From Phenylobacterium glaciei (lineage in GTDB: Bacteria > Pseudomonadota > Alphaproteobacteria > Caulobacterales > Caulobacteraceae): 64,000 bases of DNA. This document shows, piece after piece, positions 48,957-58,751 of this stretch (the first letter of the stretch is position 1; each line of letters begins with the position of its first letter). The position numbers were made by a program, and so were the translations under genes. The stretch covers positions 124,001-188,000 of the forward strand of contig NZ_JAGSGD010000002.1 in NCBI RefSeq assembly GCF_016772415.1, given 5' to 3'. The notes below the pieces were generated by a model, which worked only from the letters and a program-made list of their open reading frames with translations, had not been told where the DNA came from and ran no database searches.

Positions 48957-49844
48957 ATGACCGACTCGTCGCCGCCCGGCCACAACCGGCCCTTCCCCTA
49001 CAACAGGCTCCAGGCGTTTCTCGCCCGGCCTGGGCTGGACGACGCCATGCGCAGTTCCGTGCGGGGTGCGGTGGCCTATTATGACGCGGCCCCGGCCCTG
49101 CACCGCGACGTCAAGGATGTCAGCCGTTTCCTGCTGGGGGTGCTGGCCCTCTATCTGGACGCGACGGGCGGCCTCACCCACCGACGGTTGCGGGAGCTTT
49201 CCGGCAAGAGCGGCATCCTCAGCGCCGGGACGGCGACGGCGGTGCTGCTGCGCCTCCAGCTGATCGGCTACGTGACCCGCACCGACGCCGCCAATGGCCA
49301 CAGTCGGCCCTACAAACCGACGCCGGCCATGGAAGCGGCGTTCCGGGGTCGGATGCGCATTGAGTTCGAGGCCCTGACCCACCTCACCGACGAGACCGCC
49401 GAAATGCTGGCGCGGTTCGACGAGCCGGCGGTGTTCTCGATGCTGATGGCGATGATGGGGCGCCAGTCGATGCAGGCGGCTGGATCGCCGAACCCGGACA
49501 TCGAGGCCTTCAACCAGCTGGCCGTGCGGTCCGCCGGCCTGCTGATCCTGTTTGACGTGATGCACCAGGCCGACACGGGCGGCGCCTTCCCGCCCGTGGG
49601 GCAGGTGGAGCTGTCGGTGGCCGCCATCGCCCGCCACTACGATGTGTCACGCAGCCACGTGCTCTCGGTGCTGCGCGATATCGAGGCGGCCGGCTGGATC
49701 GAGAAGGGCCCGCGAGACGGGGTTTGGATCCTGCTGCCCGCCCTGCAGGCCGACATCCGCATCTTCTACGGCATCACCTATCTGGGCCTGATCCGCGCCA
49801 CCGAGATGGCGTTCGAGCGGCTGGAGGCGAAGAAGGCGGGCTGA
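48957..49844 (+). CDS. Putative transcriptional regulator with two winged-helix domains
   Basis: A 295-residue cytoplasmic protein of unknown function. Two segments look like MarR-type winged helices: one at about residues 70-115 (GGLTHRRLRELSGKSGILSA, then the wing GYVTRTDAANGHSRPYKPT), and one at about 220-265 (ELSVAAIARHYDVSRSHVLS, then VLRDIEAAGWIEKGPRDGV). A helical region lies between. No ligand-binding or known effector domain is seen. It stands alone between def and a convergent lipoprotein gene. Assignment as a DNA-binding protein rests on the HTH patterns only. Confidence 0.72.
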   Translation: MTDSSPPGHNRPFPYNRLQAFLARPGLDDAMRSSVRGAVAYYDAAPALHRDVKDVSRFLLGVLALYLDATGGLTHRRLRELSGKSGILSAGTATAVLLRLQLIGYVTRTDAANGHSRPYKPTPAMEAAFRGRMRIEFEALTHLTDETAEMLARFDEPAVFSMLMAMMGRQSMQAAGSPNPDIEAFNQLAVRSAGLLILFDVMHQADTGGAFPPVGQVELSVAAIARHYDVSRSHVLSVLRDIEAAGWIEKGPRDGVWILLPALQADIRIFYGITYLGLIRATEMAFERLEAKKAG

Positions 49845-49848
49845 CGCC

Positions 49849-50184
49849 CTATTTCTTCGCGTCGGCGGCGGCCTTGTCGATCTTGGCGTCGGCGGTGGCG
49901 GCGGCGTCGCTGGCCTTGTCGCCGGCCTTTTCCGCGCCGGCCTTCAGTTCTGTGCCTGCGGTGGACAGGGCGTCCTTGGCCACGGCGCCGGCTTCCACCG
50001 CGCCTTCCTTGATGTCGTTGCCGACAGCCTTGATCTCGGGACTGGTGGCGACATCCTTGGTGGCTTCACCGATCTTGATGGCGGCGGCCTTGGCGTTTTC
50101 GCCGGCGTCGGACTGTTCGGACTTGGAGCAGGCCGCCACGGACAGGGCGGCGACGGCGAGGGAAACGATGAGGGCGGTGCGCAT
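49849..50184 (-). CDS. Small Ala/Lys-rich lipoprotein
   Basis: A 111-residue protein with lipobox VAAC near residues 17-20 after a short signal ([14 protein letters not shown]). The mature part is a string of imperfect helical repeats rich in Ala, Lys, Asp and Gly ([59 protein letters not shown]), like entericidin or LEA/apolipoprotein-like amphipathic proteins. The function is unknown; an envelope stress role is possible. It is divergent from fmt and convergent with the winged-helix protein gene, four bases apart. Confidence 0.8.
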   Translation of the reverse strand: MRTALIVSLAVAALSVAACSKSEQSDAGENAKAAAIKIGEATKDVATSPEIKAVGNDIKEGAVEAGAVAKDALSTAGTELKAGAEKAGDKASDAAATADAKIDKAAADAKK

Positions 50185-50270
50185 GGACATATCTCCGGGT
50201 GAAGCGAGCGGGTAACGGCCACGCTTGCTTGCGGTTCCCTATTGGCCGCCACGCCGCTAAACGAGGCGCC

Positions 50271-51197
50271 ATGCGCCTGGCCTTCCTTGGAACTCCCGAC
50301 TTCGCGGTCGCCTGCCTGTCCGCCCTGGTGGCGGCGGGCCACGAGATCGCGGCGGTCTATTCGCAGCCGCCCGCGCCGCGTGGCCGTGGCCAGGCGCTGA
50401 AGCCCTCGCCCGCCCACGCCTTCGCGATTGAACACGGCATCCCTGTGCGGACACCGGCGTCCATGCGAGATCCGGCCGAGATCGCAGCCTTCGTGGGCCT
50501 CAAGCTGGACGCCGCCGTGGTGGTGGCCTTCGGCCAGATCCTGCCGGGCGCGGTGCTGGACGCGCCCCGGCTGGGGTCCTTCAACCTGCACGCTTCGCTC
50601 TTGCCGCGCTGGCGCGGGGCCGCGCCGATCCAGCGGGCGATCATGGCCGGCGACCGGATGACCGGGGTCGAGGTGATGCGGATGACTGAAGGCCTGGACG
50701 AGGGGCCGGTGTTGGCCTCGGAGACCCTGCGTATCGACGCCCTGGAAACCGCCGGGACCCTGCACGACCGGCTGGCGGCGGTGGGCGCCGACCTGCTGGT
50801 GCGCACCATGGCGGCGGTGGCGCGCGGCGATGCGGTGGCCAAGCCCCAGGCCGAAGAGGGCCTGACCTACGCCAAGAAGATCCGTCCCAAGGAAGCGCGG
50901 CTGCGCTGGGGGAAGCCCGCCGCCGAGCTCGACCGCAAGATCCGCGGCCTGTCGCCCTTCCCCGGCGCCTGGTTCGAACTGCCCACGGACAAGGGGCCGG
51001 TGCGGGTGAAGGCCCTGCTGTCCCAGGTGGAGGAGGCCTCCGGCGCCCCGGGCCAGGTGCTGGACGACAAGCTGCTGATCGCCTGTGGCGAGGGGGCCGT
51101 GCGTTTGCTTCGCGTGCAGCGGGAGGGAAAGGGGCCTCAGGACGCCGAAGTGTTCCTGCGCGGCTTCCCGGTGGCGGCGGGGACGGTCGTTCTCTGA
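50271..51197 (+). CDS. fmt: Methionyl-tRNA formyltransferase
   Basis: Formylates initiator Met-tRNA using 10-formyl-THF. The 308-residue protein begins [16 protein letters not shown]; the catalytic block has [20 protein letters not shown] near residues 103-122, with Asn and His, then [18 protein letters not shown]. The C-terminal OB-like tRNA-binding domain starts near [20 protein letters not shown]. The ATG follows GAGG at a normal distance; a longer start adds nonhomologous residues. The stop overlaps the truA start (TGATG). Confidence 0.96.
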   Translation: MRLAFLGTPDFAVACLSALVAAGHEIAAVYSQPPAPRGRGQALKPSPAHAFAIEHGIPVRTPASMRDPAEIAAFVGLKLDAAVVVAFGQILPGAVLDAPRLGSFNLHASLLPRWRGAAPIQRAIMAGDRMTGVEVMRMTEGLDEGPVLASETLRIDALETAGTLHDRLAAVGADLLVRTMAAVARGDAVAKPQAEEGLTYAKKIRPKEARLRWGKPAAELDRKIRGLSPFPGAWFELPTDKGPVRVKALLSQVEEASGAPGQVLDDKLLIACGEGAVRLLRVQREGKGPQDAEVFLRGFPVAAGTVVL

Positions 51198-51955
51198 TGC
51201 CCCGCTACCGCATGACCATCGAGTACGATGGCCGACCTTACAAGGGCTTCCAGGCTCAGGCGGAGCTGGCGACGGTGCAAGGGTCGTTGGAGCGGGCGAT
51301 CCACGCCTTCTGCGGCGAGGCGGTGCGGGTCAATGCGGCCGGCCGCACCGACACCGGTGTCCATGCTCTGGGCCAGGTGATCCATATCGACCTCGAGAAG
51401 GACTGGCGGCCCGAGGTGGTGCGCAACGCCATCAACGCCCACCTGGTCCCCGAGCCCATCGCCATCCTGGACTGCGAGATCGCGGTCGGCGACTGGCACG
51501 CCCGGTTCTCGGCGACGGAGCGGCGCTACCTCTACCGCATCCTCAACCGCGAGAGCCCGCCGGCCCTGGACCGCGGCCGGGTCTGGCATGTGAGGAAGCC
51601 GCTGGACGCCGACGCCATGCACGCCGCGGCCCAGACCCTGATCGGCCACCACGACTTCACCACCTTCCGCGACCTCGCCTGCCAGGCCAAGTCGCCGATG
51701 AAGACCATGGACGTCGCCCAGGTCCGCCGCGAGGGCGACGAGGTGGTGCTGGCGTTCGCCTCCCGCTCCTTCCTGCACCGCCAGGTCCGCTCCATGACCG
51801 GCACCATCGCCGAGGTCGGCGTCGGGCGCTGGGCGGTGGAGGATGTGCGCGCGGCTCTGGAGGCTCGCGATCGCACCGCCTGCGGGCCGGTGGCGCCCTC
51901 GGATGGGCTCTACCTCACAGGCGTGAGCTACGCGGCCTTGAACGCCTCGAAGTAG
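51197..51955 (+). CDS. truA: tRNA pseudouridine(38-40) synthase
   Basis: Makes pseudouridine in the anticodon stem of many tRNAs. The 252-residue protein has YRMTIEYDGRPYKGFQAQ at the N-terminus, AAGRTDTGVHALGQV with the catalytic Asp near residue 54, RFSATERRYLYRI near residue 100, and SFLHRQVRSMTGTIAEVG near residue 193. It is coupled to fmt by a TGATG overlap, and its last 28 bases overlap the end of the convergent dapE gene. Confidence 0.95.
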   Translation: MPRYRMTIEYDGRPYKGFQAQAELATVQGSLERAIHAFCGEAVRVNAAGRTDTGVHALGQVIHIDLEKDWRPEVVRNAINAHLVPEPIAILDCEIAVGDWHARFSATERRYLYRILNRESPPALDRGRVWHVRKPLDADAMHAAAQTLIGHHDFTTFRDLACQAKSPMKTMDVAQVRREGDEVVLAFASRSFLHRQVRSMTGTIAEVGVGRWAVEDVRAALEARDRTACGPVAPSDGLYLTGVSYAALNASK

Positions 51956-53076
51956 CGTTCGATCAGGCGCTCGTAGACCGCCTGCAGCTGATGGATTTCC
52001 GAGACCGGGGCGCGTTCGTCGACGGCGTGCATGGTCTTGCCCACCAGCCCCAGCTCCACCACCGGGCACAGGGCGCGGATGAAGCGGGCGTCGGACGTGC
52101 CGCCGGTGGTGGAGAGCTCGGGGCCCTTGCCGGTGATGTCGGCGACGGCGGCGGCCACCACGTCGGTAAAGGGGCCGGGCTCTGTGAGGAAGGCCTCGCC
52201 GCTGATGGACGGGGTCACCACGATATTGCCCTGGAAGCCGGCCAGGGCCTCACGGGCCTCCTGCGCGATCCAGTCGGCCAGGGCCTGGCCGGTGTGGTTG
52301 GGGTTGAAGCGGATGTTCAGCCGTCCGCGCGCCGTGGCGGGGATGACGTTGGTGGTCTGGTTGCCCACGTCCACCGTGGTGACCTCCAGGTTCGAGGGCT
52401 GGAAGCCCAGGAAACCGGTGTCCAGTTCGTGCTCGCTCAGGCGGTGCAGCAGGGCGATCAGCACGGGTACAGGATTGGCGGCGCGGTGCGGATAGGCCAC
52501 GTGGCCCTGGACGCCCTCCACGACGATCTCGACATTGATCGAGCCGCGGCGGCCGATCTTGATCATGTCCCCGAAGGTCTCGGCGCTGGAGGGCTCGCCC
52601 ACCACGCAGTGGTCGATGATCTCGCCTTCGGCCTGTAGGGCCTGGACAACCATCTTGGTGCCGTGGGTGGCGATCCCCTCCTCGTCCCCGGTGATCAGGA
52701 AGGACAGCGAGCCCTTCACCTGGCCCGACGCGATGGCCTTGGCCGACGCCGCGGCGAAGGCGGCCACGCCACTTTTCATGTCCACCGAGCCCCGGCCGAT
52801 CAGCACGCCGTCGATGATCGCCGCGGCGAAGGCCTCGGAACTCCAGGCGGCGGCGTCTCCCACCGGCACCACATCGGTGTGGCCGGCGAAGCAGAGGTTG
52901 GGCTGGGCGGTCCCGTAGCGGGCGTAGAGGTTCTCGATCTCGCCGAACCTCATGCGACGGCAGGCAAAGCCCAGGCCCTCCAGGGTCTGTTGGACGATAT
53001 CCATGGCGCCGGCGTCGGCCGGGGTCACCGAGGGGCGGCGGATCAGGTCCTGGGTCAGGGCGACGGCGTCGAGCAT
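51928..53076 (-). CDS. dapE: Succinyl-diaminopimelate desuccinylase
   Basis: Removes succinate from N-succinyl-LL-diaminopimelate in lysine and peptidoglycan precursor synthesis. The 382-residue protein has the M20 metal sites NLCFAGHTDVVPVGD (His, near residue 70), IGRGSVDMKSGVAAF (Asp, near 103), LITGDEEGIATHGT (Glu pair, near 137), and the C-terminal STTGGTSDARFI with GLVGKTMHAVDERAPV. It follows dapD by one base. The end overlaps truA on the opposite strand. Confidence 0.95.
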   Translation of the reverse strand: MLDAVALTQDLIRRPSVTPADAGAMDIVQQTLEGLGFACRRMRFGEIENLYARYGTAQPNLCFAGHTDVVPVGDAAAWSSEAFAAAIIDGVLIGRGSVDMKSGVAAFAAASAKAIASGQVKGSLSFLITGDEEGIATHGTKMVVQALQAEGEIIDHCVVGEPSSAETFGDMIKIGRRGSINVEIVVEGVQGHVAYPHRAANPVPVLIALLHRLSEHELDTGFLGFQPSNLEVTTVDVGNQTTNVIPATARGRLNIRFNPNHTGQALADWIAQEAREALAGFQGNIVVTPSISGEAFLTEPGPFTDVVAAAVADITGKGPELSTTGGTSDARFIRALCPVVELGLVGKTMHAVDERAPVSEIHQLQAVYERLIERYFEAFKAA

Positions 53077-53077
53077 G

Positions 53078-53907
<830 letters not shown>

Positions 53908-53908
<1 letters not shown>

Positions 53909-54570
53909 CAGGCGGCTTCCTTGAGACGCGCGCCTGACAGGAACGGCGCAAGCTTGGTGGTGCGATAGGTGACGAAGGGGGCGGTGGAGGCCTCCGCGCG
54001 CGCGCCCACCAGGACCGTGGTCATGTCCAGGTCGAAGGCCGGCTTCAGGTTGCGCTCGGAGTCCTCGAAGAAGGCGGTGGTCGCGGGCGTCAGGCCGTGG
54101 GCGTCGATCATCCGCTCGAACCCCAGCGGATCGGGCTTCGGCGTGAAGCCGAAGGAATGGATGTGGAAGACGTCGTCGAACAGGTGGTCGAGCCCGAGGT
54201 GAGCCAGGACCCGTTCGGCATGCTTGTCGTCGGCGTTGGTGAAGATCAGACGCCGTCCCGGCAGGCGCTCCAGGGCCGCCAACAGATCGGCGTCATGGGC
54301 CAGCAGGTCCAGGGACAGGTCATGGAACAGGGCGTGGAAATCGGCCGGATCGACCCCATGGTTCAGCATCAGGCCGCGAAGGGTCAGGCCGTGCTCGGCC
54401 AGGTACTTCTTCTGCAGGACGAACGCCTCGTCGCGCGGCAGGCCGGTGACCTTGGCCACGAAGTCGGTCATCCGCCCCTCGACCTGGCCCATGAAGCCCG
54501 ACTCCTCCGGGTAGAGGGTGTTGTCGAGATCAAACAGCCAGGTGTCGATGTGGGTCAGGTCGGCGCTCAT
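53908..54570 (-). CDS. Pyrimidine 5'-nucleotidase, HAD superfamily
   Basis: A 220-residue HAD phosphatase resembling the Sdt1/Phm8-type pyrimidine 5'-nucleotidases. It has the nucleophile motif [16 protein letters not shown] near residues 9-24, motif [16 protein letters not shown] near residue 110, Lys in [10 protein letters not shown], and motif [15 protein letters not shown]. It is the conserved companion of argB and dapD in alphaproteobacteria. It overlaps argB by four bases. Confidence 0.9.
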
Positions 54571-55481
54571 CGGGTGATCAGGGTGCCGGCCCCGTGCTCG
54601 GTGAACAGTTCCACCAGCATGGCGTGGGGACGGCGGCCGTCCAGGATGACCACGGCTTCGACGCCCGATTCCACCGCGGCGATGGCGGTCTCCAGCTTGG
54701 GGATCATGCCGCCCGAGGCGACGCCGGTGGCGATGGCGTCGCGGGCTTGCGCGATGCTCATCTCGCGGATCAGCTCGCCGTCGGCGCCCAGGACGCCGGT
54801 GACGTCGGTGAGCAACAGCATGCGCTTGGCCTTCAGCGCTCCGGCCAGGGCGCCGGCCACGGTGTCGGCGTTGATGTTGAAGGTCTGGCCTTCTGCGGAA
54901 ACGCCGATCGGGGCGATCACCGGGATGTAGTCGTGGTCGGCGGAGATCAGGCCCTGGATCAGCTGAGGGTCGATACGGGTAGGTTCACCGACATAGCCAA
55001 GGTCGATGGACTGCTCAATCTGGCTGCCAGGATCGATCTTGGTGCGCTCGACCTTGCGGACGGTGATCAGTCTGGCGTCCTTGCCCGACAGGCCCACGCC
55101 GCGCACGTCGGCCTCGGCGCCAGCGAGCGTGATCCAGTTGGCGATCTCCTTGTTGATGGCGCCCGACAGCACCATCTCGGCGACCTCCATGGTGGCCTCG
55201 TCGGTTACCCGCAGGCCGTCGATGAAGGTCGATTTCACCCCGGCCTTCTCCAGCATGCGGGAGATCTGCGGGCCGCCGCCATGCACCACGACGGGGTGCA
55301 GGCCCAGGAGCTTCAGCAAGACGGCGTCGGCGGCGAAAAGGCGGGCGACGGACTCCTCGCCCATGGCATGGCCGCCGTATTTGATCACCACGGTCTCGCG
55401 GTCGTAGCGCTGGATGTAGGGCAGGGCCTCGGCCAGGGTCTTCGCGGTGGCCCAGCCTTGCTCTTCGGGGGTCTCGGTCAC
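54567..55481 (-). CDS. argB: Acetylglutamate kinase
   Basis: Phosphorylates N-acetylglutamate, the second step of arginine synthesis. The 304-residue protein has [12 protein letters not shown] near residue 32, the [14 protein letters not shown] glycine loop near residue 67, and [14 protein letters not shown] near residue 132. The C-terminal [20 protein letters not shown] and [17 protein letters not shown] complete the pattern. An N-terminal helix present in arginine-sensitive forms may exist. It starts the argB-HAD-dapD-dapE run on the minus strand. Confidence 0.95.
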   Translation of the reverse strand: MTETPEEQGWATAKTLAEALPYIQRYDRETVVIKYGGHAMGEESVARLFAADAVLLKLLGLHPVVVHGGGPQISRMLEKAGVKSTFIDGLRVTDEATMEVAEMVLSGAINKEIANWITLAGAEADVRGVGLSGKDARLITVRKVERTKIDPGSQIEQSIDLGYVGEPTRIDPQLIQGLISADHDYIPVIAPIGVSAEGQTFNINADTVAGALAGALKAKRMLLLTDVTGVLGADGELIREMSIAQARDAIATGVASGGMIPKLETAIAAVESGVEAVVILDGRRPHAMLVELFTEHGAGTLITR

Positions 55482-55543
55482 GGCGCTACGCGCTCCATCA
55501 ACTTGGAGGGGGTCGATTAGCGGACGGGAGCCCCCCTGTCACC

Positions 55544-56482
55544 TCAGGCGAATAGCGCGCTCACCGACTCGCCGTTGTGGATCCGGCGGATGGCCTCGGC
55601 CAGGGCCGGCGCCACCGACAGCACCTTCAGGCCCGAGGCGCGGTCGTTCTCCGAGATCGGGGCGGTATTGGTGGTGACCAGCTCGTCCACCCCGGCCTCC
55701 GCCAGGATGCGGCGAGCCGCGTCATTGGCGAACAGGCCGTGGGTGCAGGCCACCCGGATGGAGCGGACCTTTTCGCGGCGCAGGTGGGCGATCAGTTCGA
55801 TGACGGTCGTGCCCTTGGCGATCTCGTCGTCCAGCACGATGACGTCCCTGCCGGTGACCTCGCCGATGATGGCGCTGATCTCCACCCGGTCGCCGGAGAA
55901 CCGCTGCTTGGCGGCCGCGGCCACCCCGGCCCCCAGCAGGCGAGCGAAGGCCGCGGCCTCCTTGGCGTTGCCCAGGTCGGGAGAGACCACGACGGTGTTG
56001 GTGTGGTCCTGCGCGGCGAAGTGGCGAGCCAGCTCCTGCAGGGCGTGCAGGTGGTCCACCGGCATGGAGAAGAAGCCGTGCACCTGGGGCGAGTGCAGGG
56101 TCATGGTCAGCACCCGCTGGGCGCCGGCGGTGGCCAGCAGGTCGGCCACCAGCTTGCCGCCGATGGAGATGCGCGGCGCGTCCTTCTTGTCGGAGCGGGC
56201 ATAGGCGTAGTGGGGGATGACCGCGGTGATCCGCGCGGCCGAGGCGCCGCGGGCGGCGTCCAGCATCAGCAGCAGCTCCATCAGATGCTCCTGGACGGGC
56301 GCGACGATGGGCTGGATCAGGAAGACGTCGCGCTCGCGGCAGTTAGCTTCCAGCTGGACTTCCAGGCAGTCGTTGGCGAAGCGGGTCAGGCGCGAGGGCG
56401 AGAGCGGCACCTCCAGGTGCTTGCAGATCTCGCGGGCCAAGTCGGGGTGCGCGCTGCCGCTGAAGATGGCGATATCACCCAC
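55544..56482 (-). CDS. Ribose-phosphate pyrophosphokinase (PRPP synthetase), divergent type
   Basis: Makes PRPP from ribose-5-phosphate and ATP for nucleotide, His and Trp synthesis. The 312-residue protein keeps the Prs opening (MGDIAIFSGSAHPDLAREI), FLIQPIVAPVQEHLMELLLM, VIPHYAYARSDKKD and TLHSPQVHGFFSMPVDHL. The PRPP-binding loop is VIVLDDEIAKGTT, where housekeeping Prs has VDDMIDTGGT, and the catalytic loop is AAKQRFSGD. It may be a second PRPP synthetase alongside a standard Prs elsewhere. It lies between argB and the divergent amidohydrolase gene. Confidence 0.88.
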   Translation of the reverse strand: MGDIAIFSGSAHPDLAREICKHLEVPLSPSRLTRFANDCLEVQLEANCRERDVFLIQPIVAPVQEHLMELLLMLDAARGASAARITAVIPHYAYARSDKKDAPRISIGGKLVADLLATAGAQRVLTMTLHSPQVHGFFSMPVDHLHALQELARHFAAQDHTNTVVVSPDLGNAKEAAAFARLLGAGVAAAAKQRFSGDRVEISAIIGEVTGRDVIVLDDEIAKGTTVIELIAHLRREKVRSIRVACTHGLFANDAARRILAEAGVDELVTTNTAPISENDRASGLKVLSVAPALAEAIRRIHNGESVSALFA

Positions 56483-56634
56483 GACTCATCTCCCTGGCTT
56501 GCGCGGGTCCTATAGCCGAGGCGCTCGCCTCGCGGACAGATTTTCGGCAGGGCGTCGCGAAGAAGACGCATTCCTCGACGGCGCACGCCGTCGTGATAGC
56601 GTCACCATTCGATCCATCCCCCGAGGACCTCCCC

Positions 56635-57903
56635 ATGCGCCTGACCGCCCTGTTCGCCTGCGCCGCCGTCCTGTTCGCCACCGGCGCCCAGGCCAAGACC
56701 GTGGCGGTGAGCGCCGAGCGCCTGGTGGACGTGGCCAGCGGCAAGGTCACCGACAAGCCCCTGGTGATCATCACCGACGGCCGCATCACCGCCGTGGGCA
56801 GGCAGGGGGACGCGACGCCGGCCGGCGCGGAGACGATCGCCCTGCCCGGCGTGACCCTGCTGCCCGGCCTGATCGACATGCACACTCACATCACCTCGTC
56901 GCCGCTCTATGGCGGCTACAACTACCTCGAAAAGTCCGACGCCTATTGGGCGGTGCTCTCCACCAGGAACGCCAAGGACACGCTGGCCGCCGGCTTCACG
57001 ACGATCCGCAATGTGGGCTCGGACTTCTATGACGATGTCGGCCTGCGCGAGGCGATCGACGACGGCGTGGTGGTGGGGCCGCGGATCATCACCGCCACCT
57101 ATGCCATCGGCGCCACCGGCGGCCACTGCGACTCCACCTTCTTCCCGCCGTCCATGGCGCAGCAGGGCCCCGCCGTGATCGACAGCCCCGACGAGGGCCG
57201 CCGCATGGTGCGCAAGCTGAAGAAGTACGGCGCCCAGGTGATCAAGATCTGCGCGACCGGCGGGGTCTTCTCCCACGGCGACGAGCCCGGCGCCCAGCAG
57301 CTGACGCTGGAAGAGATCAAGGCCATCGTCGACGAGGCCCACATGGCCGATCTGAAGGTCGCCGCCCACGCCCACGGCGCGCCAGGGATCAAGGCCGCCA
57401 TCCTGGCCGGCGTCGACACCATCGAGCACGCCAGCCTGGTGGACGACGAGGGCATCAAGCTGGCCGTGCAGAAGGGGACCTACTTCGGCATGGACATCTA
57501 CAATACCGACTACACCCAGGCCGAGGGCAAGAAGAACGGCGTGCTGGAGGATAACCTGCGCAAGGACCGAGACATCGGCGAGATCCAGCGGCTGAACTAC
57601 GGCAAGGCCCTGAAGGCCGGGGTGAAGATGATCTATTCCACCGACGCTGGGGTCTATCCGCACGGCGATAACGCCAAGCAATTCGCGGTGATGGTGCGTT
57701 ATGGCGCGACCCCGCTGCAGGCCATCCAGTCGGCCACGGTCACCGCTGCCCAGGCCCTGGGCAAGGCGGGCGATGTCGGCCAGGTGAAGGTCGGCGCCTA
57801 TGGCGACCTGGTGGGCGTCACCGGCGACCCGCTGAAGGACGTTACGATCCTGGAGCATCCCACCTTCGTGATGAAGGGCGGGGAGGTCATCAAGGCGCCC
57901 TAA
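56635..57903 (+). CDS. Secreted amidohydrolase family protein
   Basis: A 422-residue metal-dependent hydrolase related to imidazolonepropionase and Xaa-Pro-type peptidases. A signal peptide (LTALFACAAVLFATGAQA) is followed by the metal site LPGLIDMHTHITSS near residue 80, Lys in AQVIKICATGGVFSH near residue 203, the His sites VAAHAHGAPG and IEHASLVD, and IYSTDAGVYPHG with the final Asp. It is likely periplasmic; the substrate (a small peptide or cyclic amide) is unknown. The ATG follows GAGGAC. The end overlaps the convergent Crp-like gene by four bases. Confidence 0.9.
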   Translation: MRLTALFACAAVLFATGAQAKTVAVSAERLVDVASGKVTDKPLVIITDGRITAVGRQGDATPAGAETIALPGVTLLPGLIDMHTHITSSPLYGGYNYLEKSDAYWAVLSTRNAKDTLAAGFTTIRNVGSDFYDDVGLREAIDDGVVVGPRIITATYAIGATGGHCDSTFFPPSMAQQGPAVIDSPDEGRRMVRKLKKYGAQVIKICATGGVFSHGDEPGAQQLTLEEIKAIVDEAHMADLKVAAHAHGAPGIKAAILAGVDTIEHASLVDDEGIKLAVQKGTYFGMDIYNTDYTQAEGKKNGVLEDNLRKDRDIGEIQRLNYGKALKAGVKMIYSTDAGVYPHGDNAKQFAVMVRYGATPLQAIQSATVTAAQALGKAGDVGQVKVGAYGDLVGVTGDPLKDVTILEHPTFVMKGGEVIKAP

Positions 57904-58667
57904 GGCTTGGAGAGCTCCACCTCGGGAAGGACTGTGGCGAAGTGGGACTCGACAGCCTCGTAGCACTCGCACGAAGCCTTCTCGAGGCCGGAGCGGTCTA
58001 GGATCTCGACGCGGCCGCGGTGGGTCTTCAGCAGGCCGCGGGAGGCGAGGTGCGCGGTGACCGCCGAGACTGTGGTCCGCTGGACGCCCAGCATCTCGGC
58101 GAGCGATTCCTGGGTCAGGTGGATGATCTGGTCGCCGGCCCGGTCATGGGTGGACAACAGCCAGCGGCAGCAGCGCTCCTCCACGGTGTGCAGCGCGTTG
58201 CAGGCCACGCCCTGCATCATCTGGGCGAGAAGGGCGTCGGAATAGCGGGCGAACAGGTCGCCGAACCGGGCCGAGCCCAGCTTGGCGGCTTCCAGATGGC
58301 TGGTGGAGATGGCCAGGGCCGAACCGGCCACCTGGACCACGGCGCGGCCGAAGGCGGGCTTGTGGCCCTCGCTGACGATCCCCCCGATGGCGCCTTCTCG
58401 GCCGATGGTGGCGGCCTCCACCTCACGCCCGTCACGGGTGACGATCAGCAGGGAGGCCATCGTCTGGCGGCAGGGGAAATAGGTGGTGGTGACGTCGTCG
58501 CCCGGCTCGAACAGCACCTTGCCGCGCGGCAGGGCGACGGTATCCAGATGCGGCGCCAGCACCTCGAAGTCGCGCAAAGACAGAGCCGCCAGTAGGCGGT
58601 TGGCCATGCGGGGATGCGGCTCATCGAGCCTTGCCGTCTCACGCGGCGAAGGGATGATCTTGTTCAT
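57900..58667 (-). CDS. Crp/Fnr family transcriptional regulator
   Basis: A 255-residue regulator with an N-terminal cyclic-nucleotide-binding-like beta barrel (about residues 25-140: LPRGKVLFEPGDDVTTTYFP) and a C-terminal winged HTH (LTQESLAEMLGVQRTTVSAV, near residues 185-205). There is no N-terminal Cys cluster of the FNR type, and the cAMP phosphate-binding Arg/Ser motif is not evident, so the signal is unknown. It lies downstream of an acyl-CoA dehydrogenase gene on the same strand, but about 84 bases separate the two. Confidence 0.9.
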   Translation of the reverse strand: MNKIIPSPRETARLDEPHPRMANRLLAALSLRDFEVLAPHLDTVALPRGKVLFEPGDDVTTTYFPCRQTMASLLIVTRDGREVEAATIGREGAIGGIVSEGHKPAFGRAVVQVAGSALAISTSHLEAAKLGSARFGDLFARYSDALLAQMMQGVACNALHTVEERCCRWLLSTHDRAGDQIIHLTQESLAEMLGVQRTTVSAVTAHLASRGLLKTHRGRVEILDRSGLEKASCECYEAVESHFATVLPEVELSKP

Positions 58668-58751
58668 ATGAAAACTCCCCAGCTTCCGACCTTGAATGAA
58701 CGCGGCCAGCGTCGAATGGCTCCGCTTGTTGGATAGCCGACAAATGGCGCC

